Assembly (NCBI RefSeq): GCF_025165795.1
Contig: NZ_JAJAGO010000013.1
Span: 62,001 to 126,000 of the forward strand
From: Streptomyces gossypii
Lineage (GTDB): Bacteria > Actinomycetota > Actinomycetes > Streptomycetales > Streptomycetaceae
Reading direction: 5' to 3'
DNA: 64,000 nucleotides
Shown here: positions 40,582 through 50,003 of the stretch, one piece after another
How the letters are laid out: each line of letters begins with the position of its first letter
Numbering within the stretch: position 1 is the first letter of the stretch
Made by a program: the position numbers and the translations under genes
The notes under the pieces: model-generated
What the model saw: the letters and a program-made list of their open reading frames with translations, nothing else
Told to the model about the DNA's origin: nothing
Databases searched by the model: none

Positions 40582-41781
40582 TCAGGGCAGGGCGAGCATC
40601 TGCTCCAGGGCCAGCTTCGCGAACTTCTCGGTCTCCTTGTCGACCTCGATCCGGTTGACCACCGTGCCCTCGGCCAGCGACTCGAGCGCCCAGACGAGAT
40701 GGGGCAGGTCGATCCGGTTCATCGTCGAGCAGAAGCAGACCGTCCGGTCCAGGAAGACGACCTCCTTGTCCTGGTCGGCGTAGCGGTTGGCGAGGCGCCG
40801 TACGAGGTTCAGCTCGGTGCCGATGGCCCACTTGGATCCGGCGGGCGCGGCGTCCAGAGTCCTGATGATGTACTCGGTGGAGCCGACGTAGTCGGCCGCC
40901 TCCACCACCTCGTTCCGGCACTCGGGATGGACCAGCACGTTGACGCCGGGCACCCGCTCCCGCACCTCGGCGACCGAGTCCAGCGAGAAGCGGCCGTGCA
41001 CCGAGCAGTGGCCGCGCCACAGGATCACCCTGGCGTCGCGCAGCTGGGCCGCCGTCAGCCCGCCGTTGGGCTTGTGCGGGTTGTAGACGACGCAGTCACC
41101 GAGCGACATCCCCAGGTCACGGACGGCCGTGTTGCGGCCCAGGTGCTGGTCGGGGAGGAAGAGCACCTTCTGCTGGGCGCCGTCGCCCTGGGCGAAGGCC
41201 CACCGCAGGGCGCGCTCGGCGTTGGAGGAGGTGCAGATAGTGCCGCCGTGACGACCGGTGAACGCCTTGATGTCGGCGGAGGAGTTCATGTACGAGACGG
41301 GCACGGTGACGTCGGCTATCCCCGCCTCGGTGAGCACGTCCCAGCACTCGGCGACCTGCTCCGCCGAGGCCATGTCCGCCATCGAGCAGCCTGCCGCCAG
41401 GTCCGGCAGGACGACCTGCTGCCGGCCGGAGGTGAGGATGTCGGCGGATTCGGCCATGAAGTGCACACCGCAGAAGACGATGTACTCCGCCTCCGGACGG
41501 TCCGCGGCGTCCCGGGCCAGCTTGAAGGAGTCACCGGTGACGTCCGCGAACTCGATGACCTCGTCGCGCTGGTAGTGGTGGCCGAGCACGAAGACCTTGT
41601 CCCCGAGCTTCGCCTTGGCCGCCCGGGCGCGCTCGACCAGATGCGGGTCGGAGGGGGCGGGCAGATCGCCGGGACACTCCACGCCGCGCTCACTCTTCGG
41701 GTCCGCGGCACGGCCGAGCAGAAGCAGGGCGAGCGGCGTCGGCTGTACGTCCAGGGGTTGGGCGGTGGTCACGTCACGCAC
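40582..41781 (-). CDS. nadA: Quinolinate synthase A
   Basis: 4Fe-4S enzyme that condenses iminoaspartate with dihydroxyacetone phosphate to quinolinate for NAD synthesis. 399 aa with VFVLGHHYQRDEVIEFADVTGDSF, VFCGVHFMAESADIL, DLAAGCSMADMA, ICTSSNAERAL, LFLPDQHLGRN, ILWRGHCSVHGRF, LVHPECRNEVVEAADYVGST and VCFCSTMNRIDLPHL. The Cys ligands are in CGVHF, HPEC and VCFCS. GTG 41781 is the outermost start; a GTG three codons in sits better behind GAAAGGG. nadB and nadC are not adjacent in this window. Confidence 0.95.
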   Translation of the reverse strand: MRDVTTAQPLDVQPTPLALLLLGRAADPKSERGVECPGDLPAPSDPHLVERARAAKAKLGDKVFVLGHHYQRDEVIEFADVTGDSFKLARDAADRPEAEYIVFCGVHFMAESADILTSGRQQVVLPDLAAGCSMADMASAEQVAECWDVLTEAGIADVTVPVSYMNSSADIKAFTGRHGGTICTSSNAERALRWAFAQGDGAQQKVLFLPDQHLGRNTAVRDLGMSLGDCVVYNPHKPNGGLTAAQLRDARVILWRGHCSVHGRFSLDSVAEVRERVPGVNVLVHPECRNEVVEAADYVGSTEYIIRTLDAAPAGSKWAIGTELNLVRRLANRYADQDKEVVFLDRTVCFCSTMNRIDLPHLVWALESLAEGTVVNRIEVDKETEKFAKLALEQMLALP

Positions 41782-41843
41782 CCTTTCTGTTCCAGAACAC
41801 GAGAGTTATCGTCTCATTGACGTTATCTATCATAGCTCCTTTA

Positions 41844-41856
41844 CGTCACTTTGACG
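41844..41856. promoter_or_regulatory. Inverted repeat upstream of nadA (candidate operator)
   Basis: CGTCA-CTT-TGACG is a perfect 5-bp inverted repeat with a 3-nt spacer, 63 bp upstream of nadA. Another TTGACG occurs at 41816. The whole 41800-41860 stretch is AT-rich (TTATCTATCATAG), as expected for a promoter. The binding protein is unknown; NAD-responsive repressors such as NrtR are one possibility, not shown by the sequence. Confidence 0.35.
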
Positions 41857-42064
41857 ATGGCGATCGTGTCGATGTGACGCATTCCCGGGGCGAGGTGATG
41901 GCAGGGCGGTCGCGGGCGGCGGCCGCAGCCGATGAGTGACCTTCCGCCCCCCGGTGTGCGAGCATGAGAAGCGCGAAAACGACCTGTCATACCTGGAATG
42001 AATCCGGGATGCCACTGGTTAGAGCCGGTGGCAGAGCAGTCCGTACAACCCGGGAGAGAAGCAG

Positions 42065-42418
42065 ATGTCCGTTTCGGACGAGACCGCTGTGAGCGAGGGC
42101 ATCATCCTGTCCGACACCGCCGCGGCGAAGGTCAAGGCCCTGCTCGAGCAAGAGGGCCGAGACGATCTGGCGCTGCGCGTGGCCGTCCAGCCCGGCGGCT
42201 GTTCCGGCCTGCGATACCAGCTCTTCTTCGACGAGCGATCGCTTGACGGCGACGTGGTGAAGGACTTCGACGGCGTCAAGGTCGTCACCGACCGGATGAG
42301 CGCCCCGTACCTGGGCGGCGCCTCCATCGACTTCGTCGACACCATCGAGAAGCAGGGCTTCACGATCGACAACCCGAACGCCACGGGCTCCTGCGCCTGC
42401 GGCGACTCCTTCAACTGA
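42065..42418 (+). CDS. erpA: Iron-sulfur cluster insertion protein (HesB/IscA family)
   Basis: 117 aa A-type Fe-S carrier that passes clusters to apo-enzymes such as its neighbour NadA. ILSDTAAAKVKALLEQEGRDDLALRVAVQPGGCSGLRYQLFFDE with the first Cys in GGCSG, and the pair in GSCACGDSFN at the C-terminus. All three ligand cysteines are present. ATG with GGGAGAGAAG upstream. It is divergent from nadA, as in other actinobacteria (Rv2204c position). Confidence 0.95.
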   Translation: MSVSDETAVSEGIILSDTAAAKVKALLEQEGRDDLALRVAVQPGGCSGLRYQLFFDERSLDGDVVKDFDGVKVVTDRMSAPYLGGASIDFVDTIEKQGFTIDNPNATGSCACGDSFN

Positions 42419-42479
42419 GCCACCGGCCCGAGCGACACCGTCCCGACGGCAGCCGCGAACGGCACCAGCTGTGTGGCAC

Positions 42480-42519
42480 GACGAAGGCGGCGGACCAGCA
42501 ACGGTCCGCCGCCTTCGTC
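42480..42519 (+). terminator. 17-bp perfect hairpin after erpA
   Basis: A 17-nt arm at 42480-42496 (GACGAAGGCGGCGGACC) pairs perfectly with 42503-42519, loop AGCAAC. It lies between convergent erpA and the membrane-anchored protein gene and can serve both directions. Confidence 0.93.
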
Positions 42520-42571
42520 ATGCTGCCGTGTCGTGCTGCCGGGTCTGCCGATCGGGTGTCCGCCCGCGTGT

Positions 42572-44071
42572 CTACTTCCGGGGCAGCTGCTCGCCATCGC
42601 GCCCGTCCACGACCTTGCGGTCGCCGAGCGGCTCATCCAGCTCCACCTTGACGGTCTGCTCCTTGGCCATCGCGATGCAGGGCCCCTTCGGGCGCGGCTC
42701 GCGTGGCTCGACCGAGACCGTCACCTTCTCCTTGGCCGCCTTCGCCTCGCCCCGGTAGGTGTCGCAGACACCGCCGTAGAAGGTGACGGTCAGCGTCCGG
42801 CCGTCCGCGCGGTAGGAGGTGAGTGCCTGGCGCGTGGTGTCCTCGGAACCGGTGCCCGGCGGGGTCTCCGGCTGTGTGCCCGTACCCGAGGTCCCGTCCT
42901 TGCCGGCCACGAGATAATCCGGCCGCACCGCCGGGTAGGTCACCTCATGGGTGCCCCCGCCGCCCTTCCGCTCGATCTCGAAGATCCAGCTGGGTACGAG
43001 GAGCGGCCCGGTGTCCGAGGGCTGCATGGCCAGCCCGAACTCCGCATCCGTCACCGAGGTGACTCCCAGCGGCCCCGGCGCGGCACAAGGGGGCCCGGCG
43101 TCCGTCGTCCCCGCGTCGCCGCCGCTCGGGTTCGGCGTCTGCGCCTTGCCGGGCTGCTCTGGGGAGGCGCAGCTCGCGAGGTTGGAGCTGCTGCCACGCT
43201 GGTGCTTGTTCAGCTCCTTCAGCGTCTTTGCGGCCGACAGCACCGGGTACTCGGCACCCTTGGTCATCTCGGCCAACTGGCCCCGGCCGCTCACAAGCTG
43301 CCCGTCCGCGCCCACCGTGAAGACCGCGCCCCAGTGGCGCACCGGCAGCCCGCCCACCTGCGGCTCGGCGCTGACCTCACGCAGGGCGCCGTCGACCGCG
43401 CTCGCGTCCAGCCGCGCGCCGTCCAGATTCATGGCCTTCAGCGCGGGCCGGACCGCCGCCTTCGCCTCCTCGGGAGAGACAGGATCGGTCGTGCTCGCTT
43501 CGCCCGGCTCGCCCCCGCAGGAGCGGGTGGACCGCGGCTCACCGGGCTTCTGCGGCGCCGCGCACACGCTGTCACGCTGGGGCATGTAGCGGGAGAAGCG
43601 CCAGCTGCCCGCGGCGCGCTCGTCGGAGACCGTGAGCGACGGGCCGGAGCCGTCCTTGCTGTCCCGCACCGTCCACCCGCCGTGCTCCCGCTTCGGATTC
43701 CCGGCCATGCCCAGGACCTCGGCGACGGCCGCCACCTCGGACTCGGTGACCCGCCCCTCCGTACGGAAGACGGACGCGGTGCCCGGCCCCTTCGGCAGCT
43801 CGCCCTGGGCGCGGTAGGCGCCCCCCGCCGGGTCGGGCTCGCCCGGTGCGATGTCCGAGCGGCTGCCGGTGGCGGCCTCCGTCTGGCGGAGGTGGTCGAG
43901 TGCCAGCGGCGCGGGCTTGGAGCCGCCACCATCGGCGGTGGGCGCGTCGTCGTCGGCGGTGGCCGATGACCAGTAGGCCGCACCGCCTCCGGCCACCAGG
44001 ACGGCCGCCGCCACCGCGACGACGGTCAGCCGGCGCCGCCGGGGTCGCTCGGGGGTCTCTTCGGTACTCAC
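42572..44071 (-). CDS. Large membrane-anchored/secreted protein of unknown function
   Basis: 499 aa. Cytoplasmic Arg-rich start (MSTEETPERPRRRRLTVVAVA), one membrane helix (VVAVAAAVLVAGGGAAYW), then a long extracellular part rich in Gly/Pro/Thr. The extracellular part has paired cysteines (CAAPQ...SCGG, ASCASPE...PPCAAP, GVCDTY...GPCIAM) that suggest disulfides. No catalytic motif is visible. Similar single-pass proteins are encoded at this locus in other streptomycetes, to my recollection. GTG start with AAGGAG 9 bp upstream. It shares the strand with a small gene upstream at 44410. Confidence 0.75.
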   Translation of the reverse strand: MSTEETPERPRRRRLTVVAVAAAVLVAGGGAAYWSSATADDDAPTADGGGSKPAPLALDHLRQTEAATGSRSDIAPGEPDPAGGAYRAQGELPKGPGTASVFRTEGRVTESEVAAVAEVLGMAGNPKREHGGWTVRDSKDGSGPSLTVSDERAAGSWRFSRYMPQRDSVCAAPQKPGEPRSTRSCGGEPGEASTTDPVSPEEAKAAVRPALKAMNLDGARLDASAVDGALREVSAEPQVGGLPVRHWGAVFTVGADGQLVSGRGQLAEMTKGAEYPVLSAAKTLKELNKHQRGSSSNLASCASPEQPGKAQTPNPSGGDAGTTDAGPPCAAPGPLGVTSVTDAEFGLAMQPSDTGPLLVPSWIFEIERKGGGGTHEVTYPAVRPDYLVAGKDGTSGTGTQPETPPGTGSEDTTRQALTSYRADGRTLTVTFYGGVCDTYRGEAKAAKEKVTVSVEPREPRPKGPCIAMAKEQTVKVELDEPLGDRKVVDGRDGEQLPRK

Positions 44072-44176
44072 CGCATCGCTCCTTCGGCTCCGCTCATCAC
44101 TGGGATTCGCCTTCCCCCTCGGGGGATGTCCCTTGGACGGGGCGCGGGAGCGAGCGGTTCCCTGTCGGGACAGCCC

Positions 44177-44410
44177 TCAGTCGCCGTACTCGGACATGCC
44201 ATCCACGAGGCGCGCGGAGCGCGGCGGCACCCGCACCCCGTGCGGCTCGGGGCTCGCGGGGGAGCGGGAGGAGCCCGGGGAGTCGGCGGAGGCGGCCCCG
44301 CCGTCCGCCGCGGGCCAGCGCTGCGCCATCCGCGCGCAGTCGCCGCGCAGCTGGGCCAGGGACTCGGGCTCGGCCGGAGGAAAGCCCGGGGTGCGGGTCT
44401 GCTTCGTCAT
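44177..44410 (-). CDS. Small conserved hypothetical protein (77 aa)
   Basis: MTKQTRTPGFPPAEPESLAQLRGDCARMAQRWPA... followed by a Ser/Pro-rich linker and VPPRSARLVDGMSEYGD. No recognised domain. The central acidic/Arg helix (SLAQLRGDCARMAQRW) is the only structured-looking part. The ribosome site is weak. Codon bias fits a real gene, and it is divergent from the PfkB kinase gene. Function unknown. Confidence 0.6.
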   Translation of the reverse strand: MTKQTRTPGFPPAEPESLAQLRGDCARMAQRWPAADGGAASADSPGSSRSPASPEPHGVRVPPRSARLVDGMSEYGD

Positions 44411-44548
44411 GAAGTTGACGTTACCCAGGGCAGGGGGTGCCGGGAAGGCCCTACTATTTGGTAGTTATGCCCTGTTCGGTTGTGGCCGAGGAGCGGGTAG
44501 CTTGTTCAGGCCCGCCTAACTTCTTCTCCTTCAGGAGCAGATCTCGTC

Positions 44549-45523
44549 GTGCGTATCGCAGTCACCGGCTCTATTGCCACCGATCATCTGATGACCTTTC
44601 CCGGCCGCTTCGCCGACATGCTGGTCGCCGAGCAGCTGCACACCGTCTCCCTCTCCTTCCTCGTCGACAGGCTCGACGTCCGCCGCGGCGGCGTCGCCGC
44701 CAACATCTGCTTCGGCATGGGCCAGCTCGGCGCCCGGCCGATCCTGGTCGGCGCCGCAGGCGAGGACTTCGACGAATACCGCGCCTGGCTGGACCGCCAC
44801 GGGGTGGACACCGAATCGGTCCACATCTCCGAGACCGCCCACACCGCGCGCTTCGTGTGCACGACCGACGCCGATCACAACCAGATCGGTTCGTTCTACA
44901 CCGGCGCCATGAGCGAAGCCCGGCTGATCGAGCTCCAGACCGTCGCCGAACGCGTCGGCGGCCTCGATTTGGTCAGCATCGGCGCGGACGATCCCGAAGC
45001 GATGACCCGCCACACCGAGGAGTGCCGAACCCGCGGCATCCCCTTCGCCGCGGACTTCTCCCAGCAGATCGCCCGGATGGAGGGCGAGGACATCCGCGTA
45101 CTGCTGGACGGCGCGAAGTACCTCTTCTCGAACGAGTACGAGAAGGGGCTCATCGAATCCAAGACCGGCTGGTCCGACGAGGAGATCCTCGACCGCGTCG
45201 GCGCCCGTGTCACGACACTGGGCGCCAAGGGCGTGCGGATCGACCGCAAGGGCCAGGAGCCCGTCATCGTCGGCTGTGCCGAGGAGGAGCGGAAGGCCGA
45301 CCCCACCGGCGTCGGCGATGCCTTCCGGGCCGGCTTCCTCACCGGCCTCGCCTGGGGCGTCAGCCTGGAACGCGCCGCGCAGCTCGGCTGCATGCTGGCC
45401 ACCCTGGTCATCGAGACCGTGGGCACTCAGGAGTACGAGCTGAGCCGCACCCACTTCATGGAGCGCTTCACCAAGGCGTACGGCGACGACGCCGCCACCG
45501 AGGTGCGGGCCTTCCTGCCCTGA
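44549..45523 (+). CDS. PfkB-family carbohydrate/nucleoside kinase (adenosine kinase-like)
   Basis: 324-aa ribokinase-fold kinase. RIAVTGSIATDHLMTFPGRF, RRGGVAANICFGMGQLGARP (substrate GG region), VSIGADDPEAM, LFSNEYEKGLIE, VTTLGAKGVRI and the PfkB signature DPTGVGDAFRAGFLTGL with the catalytic Asp in GVGDAF. The closest functional relative by position and sequence style is the M. tuberculosis adenosine kinase (Rv2202c). I infer adenosine or a related sugar substrate but do not assign a symbol. GTG start after CAGGAGCAG. It lies between erpA and the cytochrome oxidase genes, as in mycobacteria. Confidence 0.88.
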   Translation: MRIAVTGSIATDHLMTFPGRFADMLVAEQLHTVSLSFLVDRLDVRRGGVAANICFGMGQLGARPILVGAAGEDFDEYRAWLDRHGVDTESVHISETAHTARFVCTTDADHNQIGSFYTGAMSEARLIELQTVAERVGGLDLVSIGADDPEAMTRHTEECRTRGIPFAADFSQQIARMEGEDIRVLLDGAKYLFSNEYEKGLIESKTGWSDEEILDRVGARVTTLGAKGVRIDRKGQEPVIVGCAEEERKADPTGVGDAFRAGFLTGLAWGVSLERAAQLGCMLATLVIETVGTQEYELSRTHFMERFTKAYGDDAATEVRAFLP

Positions 45524-45604
45524 CCGGCCGCCGTCCGGCCCCGACCCGTGCGCCACAGTGCGGGAGCGGGGCCGGAGGCACCCGGTCCCGTGGCCCCAGC
45601 GGGT

Positions 45605-47017
45605 TCAGTGGCGCCGCCGGATCCGGTACGCGGTGCCGCGTGCGCCCAGGTACTCGTGATCCCGCATCCCGCACCAGGCGGGGATGTCCAGGAGCGCCGC
45701 CTCGTCGTCGGCGAGCACCGTCACGACACCGCCGACGGGCACGTCGGAGATCACCTTGGACAGCTCGATGACGGGCAGCGGGCACCGCTTGCCCAGCGCG
45801 TCGACGGTCAGCCCGGCCCCGTTACCCGCCTCGCCCGCGGCCCCGCCCCCGTTCTCGGAAGTCTCCGCCGCCGTGCCGGTCTCCCGTCCGCCCGCTCCGA
45901 GCTGGGCCCGTACCGAACGCACCGCCTCCGGCAGCACCGAGAGGAAACGGTCGACCTCCTCCGCCTCCGTCCCGGCGGGCAGCGACACCCGGACGTTGCC
46001 TTCCGAGAGCACCCCCATCGCCTTGAGCACATGGCTCGGCGTCAGCGTGCTCGAAGTGCAGGACGAACCGGAGGACACCGAGAAGCCAGCCAGGTCCAGG
46101 GCATGGAGCAGCGCCTCCCCGTCCGCGTAGAGGCAGGAGAAGGTGACCAGCTGCGGCAGTCTGCGCACCGGGTCCCCGACAACCTCGGTGTCCGGCACCA
46201 GCTCGGGTACCCGCGCGCGGATCCGGTCCACCAGAGCGCGCAGCCGTACGTCCTCCGCGGCGGCCTCCGTACGTACCGCACGCAGGGACGCGGCCGCAGC
46301 CACGATCGCCGGGATGTTCTCGAAGCCGGGCGCCCGCCCCGACTCCCGCTCGTCCGCCGGGCGCGGCGCGGCGAACCGCACGCCCTTGCGGACGGCCAGC
46401 AGTCCCACGCCACCGGGGCCACCCCACTTGTGCGCACTGCCCGCCAGCAGCGACCAGCCGCCGGGAACGGCGGCGCGGCCCAGCGACTGGGCGGCGTCCA
46501 CCAGAAGCGGCACTCCGGCAGCGGCGCACGCCTCGGCCACCTCCGCCACCGGCTGTTCCGTGCCGACCTCGTGGTTCGCGCTCTGCAGGCATGCCAGGGC
46601 GGTGCCCTCCACCAGTGCCTCCGCGTAGCCCCCTTCCGCCACCCGGCCCGTACGGTCCACCGCGACGCGGGTGACGGTGCCGCCGTCGGCCTCGTGCGCC
46701 TCGGCCGCGTGCAGCACGGCGGAGTGCTCCACCGCGGAGACCACCAGATGGCGGCCCAGCCGCCGACGCCCGGCCAGCGCACCCGCGATGCCGGTGTGCA
46801 GGGCGCGGGTGCCCGAGGTGGTGAAGGCCAGTTCGTCGGGGCGGCAGCCGACCGCCTCCGCCGCGGTCTCGCGCGCGGCGTCCAGCAGCATCCGCGCACG
46901 GCGCCCCTCCCGGTGCAGGCGGGAGGGATCGGCCCACCCCTCGTCCAGCGCGGCGAGCAGCGCCTGCCGGGCGACGGGATGAAGGGGGGCGGAGGACGCG
47001 GTGTCGAAATAGGGCAC
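45605..47017 (-). CDS. Cysteine desulfurase fused to a TusA-type sulfur carrier domain
   Basis: 470 aa. The N-terminal 375 residues are a NifS/IscS-type class V aminotransferase: PYFDTASSAPLHPVARQALL, TTSGTRALHTGIAGAL, QSANHEVGTEQPV, LLVDAAQSLGRA, AGSAHKWGGPGGVGLL (PLP Lys) and SGSSCTSSTLTPSHVLKAMG (catalytic Cys). Then comes an acidic Gly/Glu linker and a TusA domain (LTVDALGKRCPLPVIELSKVI, Cys in CPxP). In one chain the enzyme could release sulfur from cysteine and pass the persulfide to the carrier. The GTG start VPYFDTA is where the family begins; the long upstream frame is non-homologous. Divergent from ctaC. Confidence 0.9.
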   Translation of the reverse strand: MPYFDTASSAPLHPVARQALLAALDEGWADPSRLHREGRRARMLLDAARETAAEAVGCRPDELAFTTSGTRALHTGIAGALAGRRRLGRHLVVSAVEHSAVLHAAEAHEADGGTVTRVAVDRTGRVAEGGYAEALVEGTALACLQSANHEVGTEQPVAEVAEACAAAGVPLLVDAAQSLGRAAVPGGWSLLAGSAHKWGGPGGVGLLAVRKGVRFAAPRPADERESGRAPGFENIPAIVAAAASLRAVRTEAAAEDVRLRALVDRIRARVPELVPDTEVVGDPVRRLPQLVTFSCLYADGEALLHALDLAGFSVSSGSSCTSSTLTPSHVLKAMGVLSEGNVRVSLPAGTEAEEVDRFLSVLPEAVRSVRAQLGAGGRETGTAAETSENGGGAAGEAGNGAGLTVDALGKRCPLPVIELSKVISDVPVGGVVTVLADDEAALLDIPAWCGMRDHEYLGARGTAYRIRRRH

Positions 47018-47298
47018 ACATGTACGGTATGCCGAGGGCAGCGGATCGGGCGAGCGAGAAAGCCTCACGCGGGAGGCGCGCCCGGCGGACGCGGCGTCAG
47101 CCGGGCCCACACACCCGGTGATTCCACCCCTTCGGGGTGTGACGCGCCGCGATACCCACCCTCCCCGCGCGACCCCGATTGGCGTCCAGTAGGGTTTGGT
47201 CCGCATAAACATCCAAACCCTGCCCGCGCCAGGGCCGGCGCCCGCCCATAAGACGGCCGTGCCCGGCTGAGCGGGCGAGACTCTCGGGAAGGCGCTAC

Positions 47299-48261
47299 GT
47301 GAGTCCCAACGGCTCCGACCGCTCGTCGCGGCGCCCGATGCGGCGGAAGCTGCCGCAGGCGCTGATTGCGGGCTTGGTCCTGGCGACCGCCACTGGTTGC
47401 ACATCAAAGGACTTCCCTCGGCTCGGCATGCCCACTCCGGTCACGGAAGAGGCGCCTCGGATCCTCTCCCTGTGGCAAGGCTCGTGGGCGGCGGCCATCG
47501 CCACGGGCGTGCTGGTGTGGGGCCTGATCCTGTGGAGTGTGATCTTCCACAGGCGGTCCCGCACCAAGGTGGAGGTACCTGCCCAGACCAGGTACAACAT
47601 GCCCATCGAGGCCCTCTACACCGTCGTTCCGATCATCATGGTGGCGGTGCTCTTCTACTTCACCGCGCGTGATGAGGCGGAGCTTCTGGAGACCTCCGAA
47701 AAGCCCGACCACGTCGTCAACGTGGTGGGCTACACATGGAGCTGGGGCTTCAACTACATCGAGAACGTGGACGGCAAGGCGAAGACCTCAGCCACGGACG
47801 GCAAGGATCTGGCCGCCATCCCGGACCGGATGAAGAAGGCGTTCCCGGAAGGCGCGGAGGGCGTCCACACCGCCGGCACCCCCTCGGACCGGAACCCGCA
47901 GAACAACAACCCGGGTCCGACTCTGTGGCTGCCCAAGGGCGAGACGGTTCAGTTCATCCTGACCTCCCGCGACGTCATCCACTCGTTCTGGGTTGTGCCG
48001 TTCCTGATGAAGCAGGACGTCATCCCCGGCCACACGAACCGCTTTGAGGTGACTCCCACCAAGGAGGGCACCTACATGGGCAAGTGTGCCGAGCTGTGTG
48101 GCGTGGACCATTCCCGGATGCTCTTCAACGTCAAGGTCGTCTCTCCCGAGCGTTACCAGAAGCATCTGGAGGACCTGGCGGAAAAGGGCCAGACCGGCTA
48201 CATCCCGGCGGGCGTTCCCACAACTGGTGACGCCAGGAACGCGGAGACGAATAACCCGTGA
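47299..48261 (+). CDS. ctaC: Cytochrome c oxidase subunit II
   Basis: 320-aa CuA-bearing subunit of the aa3 oxidase. Lipoprotein-type N-terminus (LIAGLVLATATGC, lipobox), two membrane helices (AAAIATGVLVWGLILWSVIF; ALYTVVPIIMVAVLFYFTA) and the CuA domain with SRDVIHSFWVVPFLMKQDVIPGH and KCAELCGVDHSRMLF (Cys-Cys-His-Met ligands). GTG start with GGAAGGCGCTAC upstream. Overlaps ctaD by GTGA. Part of the bcc-aa3 supercomplex encoded through 56.8 kb. Confidence 0.97.
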   Translation: MSPNGSDRSSRRPMRRKLPQALIAGLVLATATGCTSKDFPRLGMPTPVTEEAPRILSLWQGSWAAAIATGVLVWGLILWSVIFHRRSRTKVEVPAQTRYNMPIEALYTVVPIIMVAVLFYFTARDEAELLETSEKPDHVVNVVGYTWSWGFNYIENVDGKAKTSATDGKDLAAIPDRMKKAFPEGAEGVHTAGTPSDRNPQNNNPGPTLWLPKGETVQFILTSRDVIHSFWVVPFLMKQDVIPGHTNRFEVTPTKEGTYMGKCAELCGVDHSRMLFNVKVVSPERYQKHLEDLAEKGQTGYIPAGVPTTGDARNAETNNP

Positions 48262-50003
48262 GCATCCTCAACGAATCTCAGGGTGCCGCCGCAGCAGACG
48301 ACTCGTACGAGAACGAGCTGCCCGTGCGCCGAAAAGAACCCGGCAACGTCGTCGTGAAGTGGATGACGACCACCGATCACAAGACGATCGGCTCGCTCTA
48401 CCTGATCACGTCGTTCGCGTTCTTCTGTATCGGCGGAGTCATGGCGCTCTTCATGCGCGCCGAACTGGCCCGGCCGGGCACGCAGATCATGTCGAACGAG
48501 CAGTTCAACCAGGCGTTCACGATGCATGGCACGGTCATGCTGCTGATGTTCGCCACTCCGCTGTTCGCAGGTTTCGCGAACTGGATCATGCCGCTCCAGA
48601 TCGGTGCTCCCGATGTGGCGTTCCCGCGGCTGAACATGTTCGCCTACTGGCTCTACCTGTTCGGTTCGCTGATCGCCGTCGGCGGCTTCCTCACCCCGCA
48701 GGGTGCGGCGGACTTCGGCTGGTTCGCGTACTCGCCGCTCTCCAGCGAGGTCTACTCGCCTGGTGTGGGCGCCGACATGTGGATCATGGGTCTCGCGTTC
48801 TCCGGCTTCGGTACGATCCTCGGCTCGGTCAACTTCATCACCACCATCATCTGCATGCGCGCGCCCGGCATGACGATGTTCCGGATGCCGATCTTCACCT
48901 GGAACGTACTGCTGACCGGCGTGCTGGTGCTGCTGGCCTTCCCCGTACTGGCTGCCGCGCTCTTCGCGCTGGAAGCGGACCGACAATTCGGGGCACATAT
49001 CTTCGATGCCGCCAATGGCGGGCCATTGCTCTGGCAGCATCTGTTCTGGTTCTTCGGGCATCCAGAGGTGTACATCATCGCGCTGCCGTTCTTCGGCATC
49101 GTCTCCGAGATCATCCCGGTCTTCAGCCGCAAGCCGATGTTCGGCTACATCAGCCTTATCGGCGCGACGATCTCCATCGCGGGCCTCTCGGTGACCGTCT
49201 GGGCGCACCACATGTATGTGACGGGCGGGGTGCTTCTGCCGTTCTTCTCCTTCATGACCTTCCTGATCGCGGTGCCGACCGGTGTGAAGTTCTTCAACTG
49301 GCTCGGCACGATGTGGAAGGGGTCGCTGTCCTTCGAGACACCGATGCTCTGGACGATCGGCTTCCTGGTGACCTTCCTCTTCGGTGGTCTGACCGGCGTC
49401 ATCCTGGCCTCGCCACCGATGGACTTCCACGTCTCCGACTCGTACTTCGTGGTCGCGCACTTCCACTACGTCGTCTTCGGCACGGTCGTCTTCGCGATGT
49501 TCGCGGGATTCCACTTCTGGTGGCCCAAGTTCACCGGCAAGATGCTCGACGAGCGGCTCGGGAAGATCACCTTCTGGACGCTGTTCATCGGCTTCCACGG
49601 CACCTTCCTCGTCCAGCACTGGCTGGGTGCCGAGGGCATGCCGCGCCGGTACGCGGACTATCTGGAAGCCGACGGGTTCACCTTCCTCAACACCGTGTCC
49701 ACCGTCAGTTCGTTCCTGCTCGGACTGTCGCTGCTGCCCTTCCTCTACAACATCTGGAAGACGGCGAAGCACGGCAAGAAGATCGAGGTCGACGACCCGT
49801 GGGGCTACGGACGTTCACTCGAATGGGCGACTTCGTGCCCGCCGCCGCGGCATAACTTCCTCACGCTGCCGCGTATCCGGTCCGAATCCCCGGCGTTCGA
49901 TCTGCACCACCCTGAGATCACGGCGCTCGAGCAGCTCGAGGCGCGCGGCGAGGAGACGGTTCTGGCAGGCAGCGCTGCCGCGGGAAAGGGTGACGGCAAG
50001 TGA
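48258..50003 (+). CDS. ctaD: Cytochrome c oxidase subunit I
   Basis: 581-aa heme-copper subunit with about 12 membrane helices. The CuB/Tyr cross-link motif WFFGHPEVYIIALPFFGIVSEIIPVFSRKP, WAHHMYVTG, the heme ligand FHYVVFGTV and SYFVVAHFHYV are all present. The N-terminus WMTTTDHKTIGSLYLIT is typical. GTG start overlaps the ctaC stop. Reduces oxygen and pumps protons. Confidence 0.97.
   Translation: MSILNESQGAAAADDSYENELPVRRKEPGNVVVKWMTTTDHKTIGSLYLITSFAFFCIGGVMALFMRAELARPGTQIMSNEQFNQAFTMHGTVMLLMFATPLFAGFANWIMPLQIGAPDVAFPRLNMFAYWLYLFGSLIAVGGFLTPQGAADFGWFAYSPLSSEVYSPGVGADMWIMGLAFSGFGTILGSVNFITTIICMRAPGMTMFRMPIFTWNVLLTGVLVLLAFPVLAAALFALEADRQFGAHIFDAANGGPLLWQHLFWFFGHPEVYIIALPFFGIVSEIIPVFSRKPMFGYISLIGATISIAGLSVTVWAHHMYVTGGVLLPFFSFMTFLIAVPTGVKFFNWLGTMWKGSLSFETPMLWTIGFLVTFLFGGLTGVILASPPMDFHVSDSYFVVAHFHYVVFGTVVFAMFAGFHFWWPKFTGKMLDERLGKITFWTLFIGFHGTFLVQHWLGAEGMPRRYADYLEADGFTFLNTVSTVSSFLLGLSLLPFLYNIWKTAKHGKKIEVDDPWGYGRSLEWATSCPPPRHNFLTLPRIRSESPAFDLHHPEITALEQLEARGEETVLAGSAAAGKGDGK

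Noticed and set aside
47125..47139. CACCCCTTCGGGGTG hairpin upstream of ctaC as a riboswitch or attenuator
   Set aside because: The stem is only 6 bp, with no surrounding conserved structure, in a divergent promoter region.
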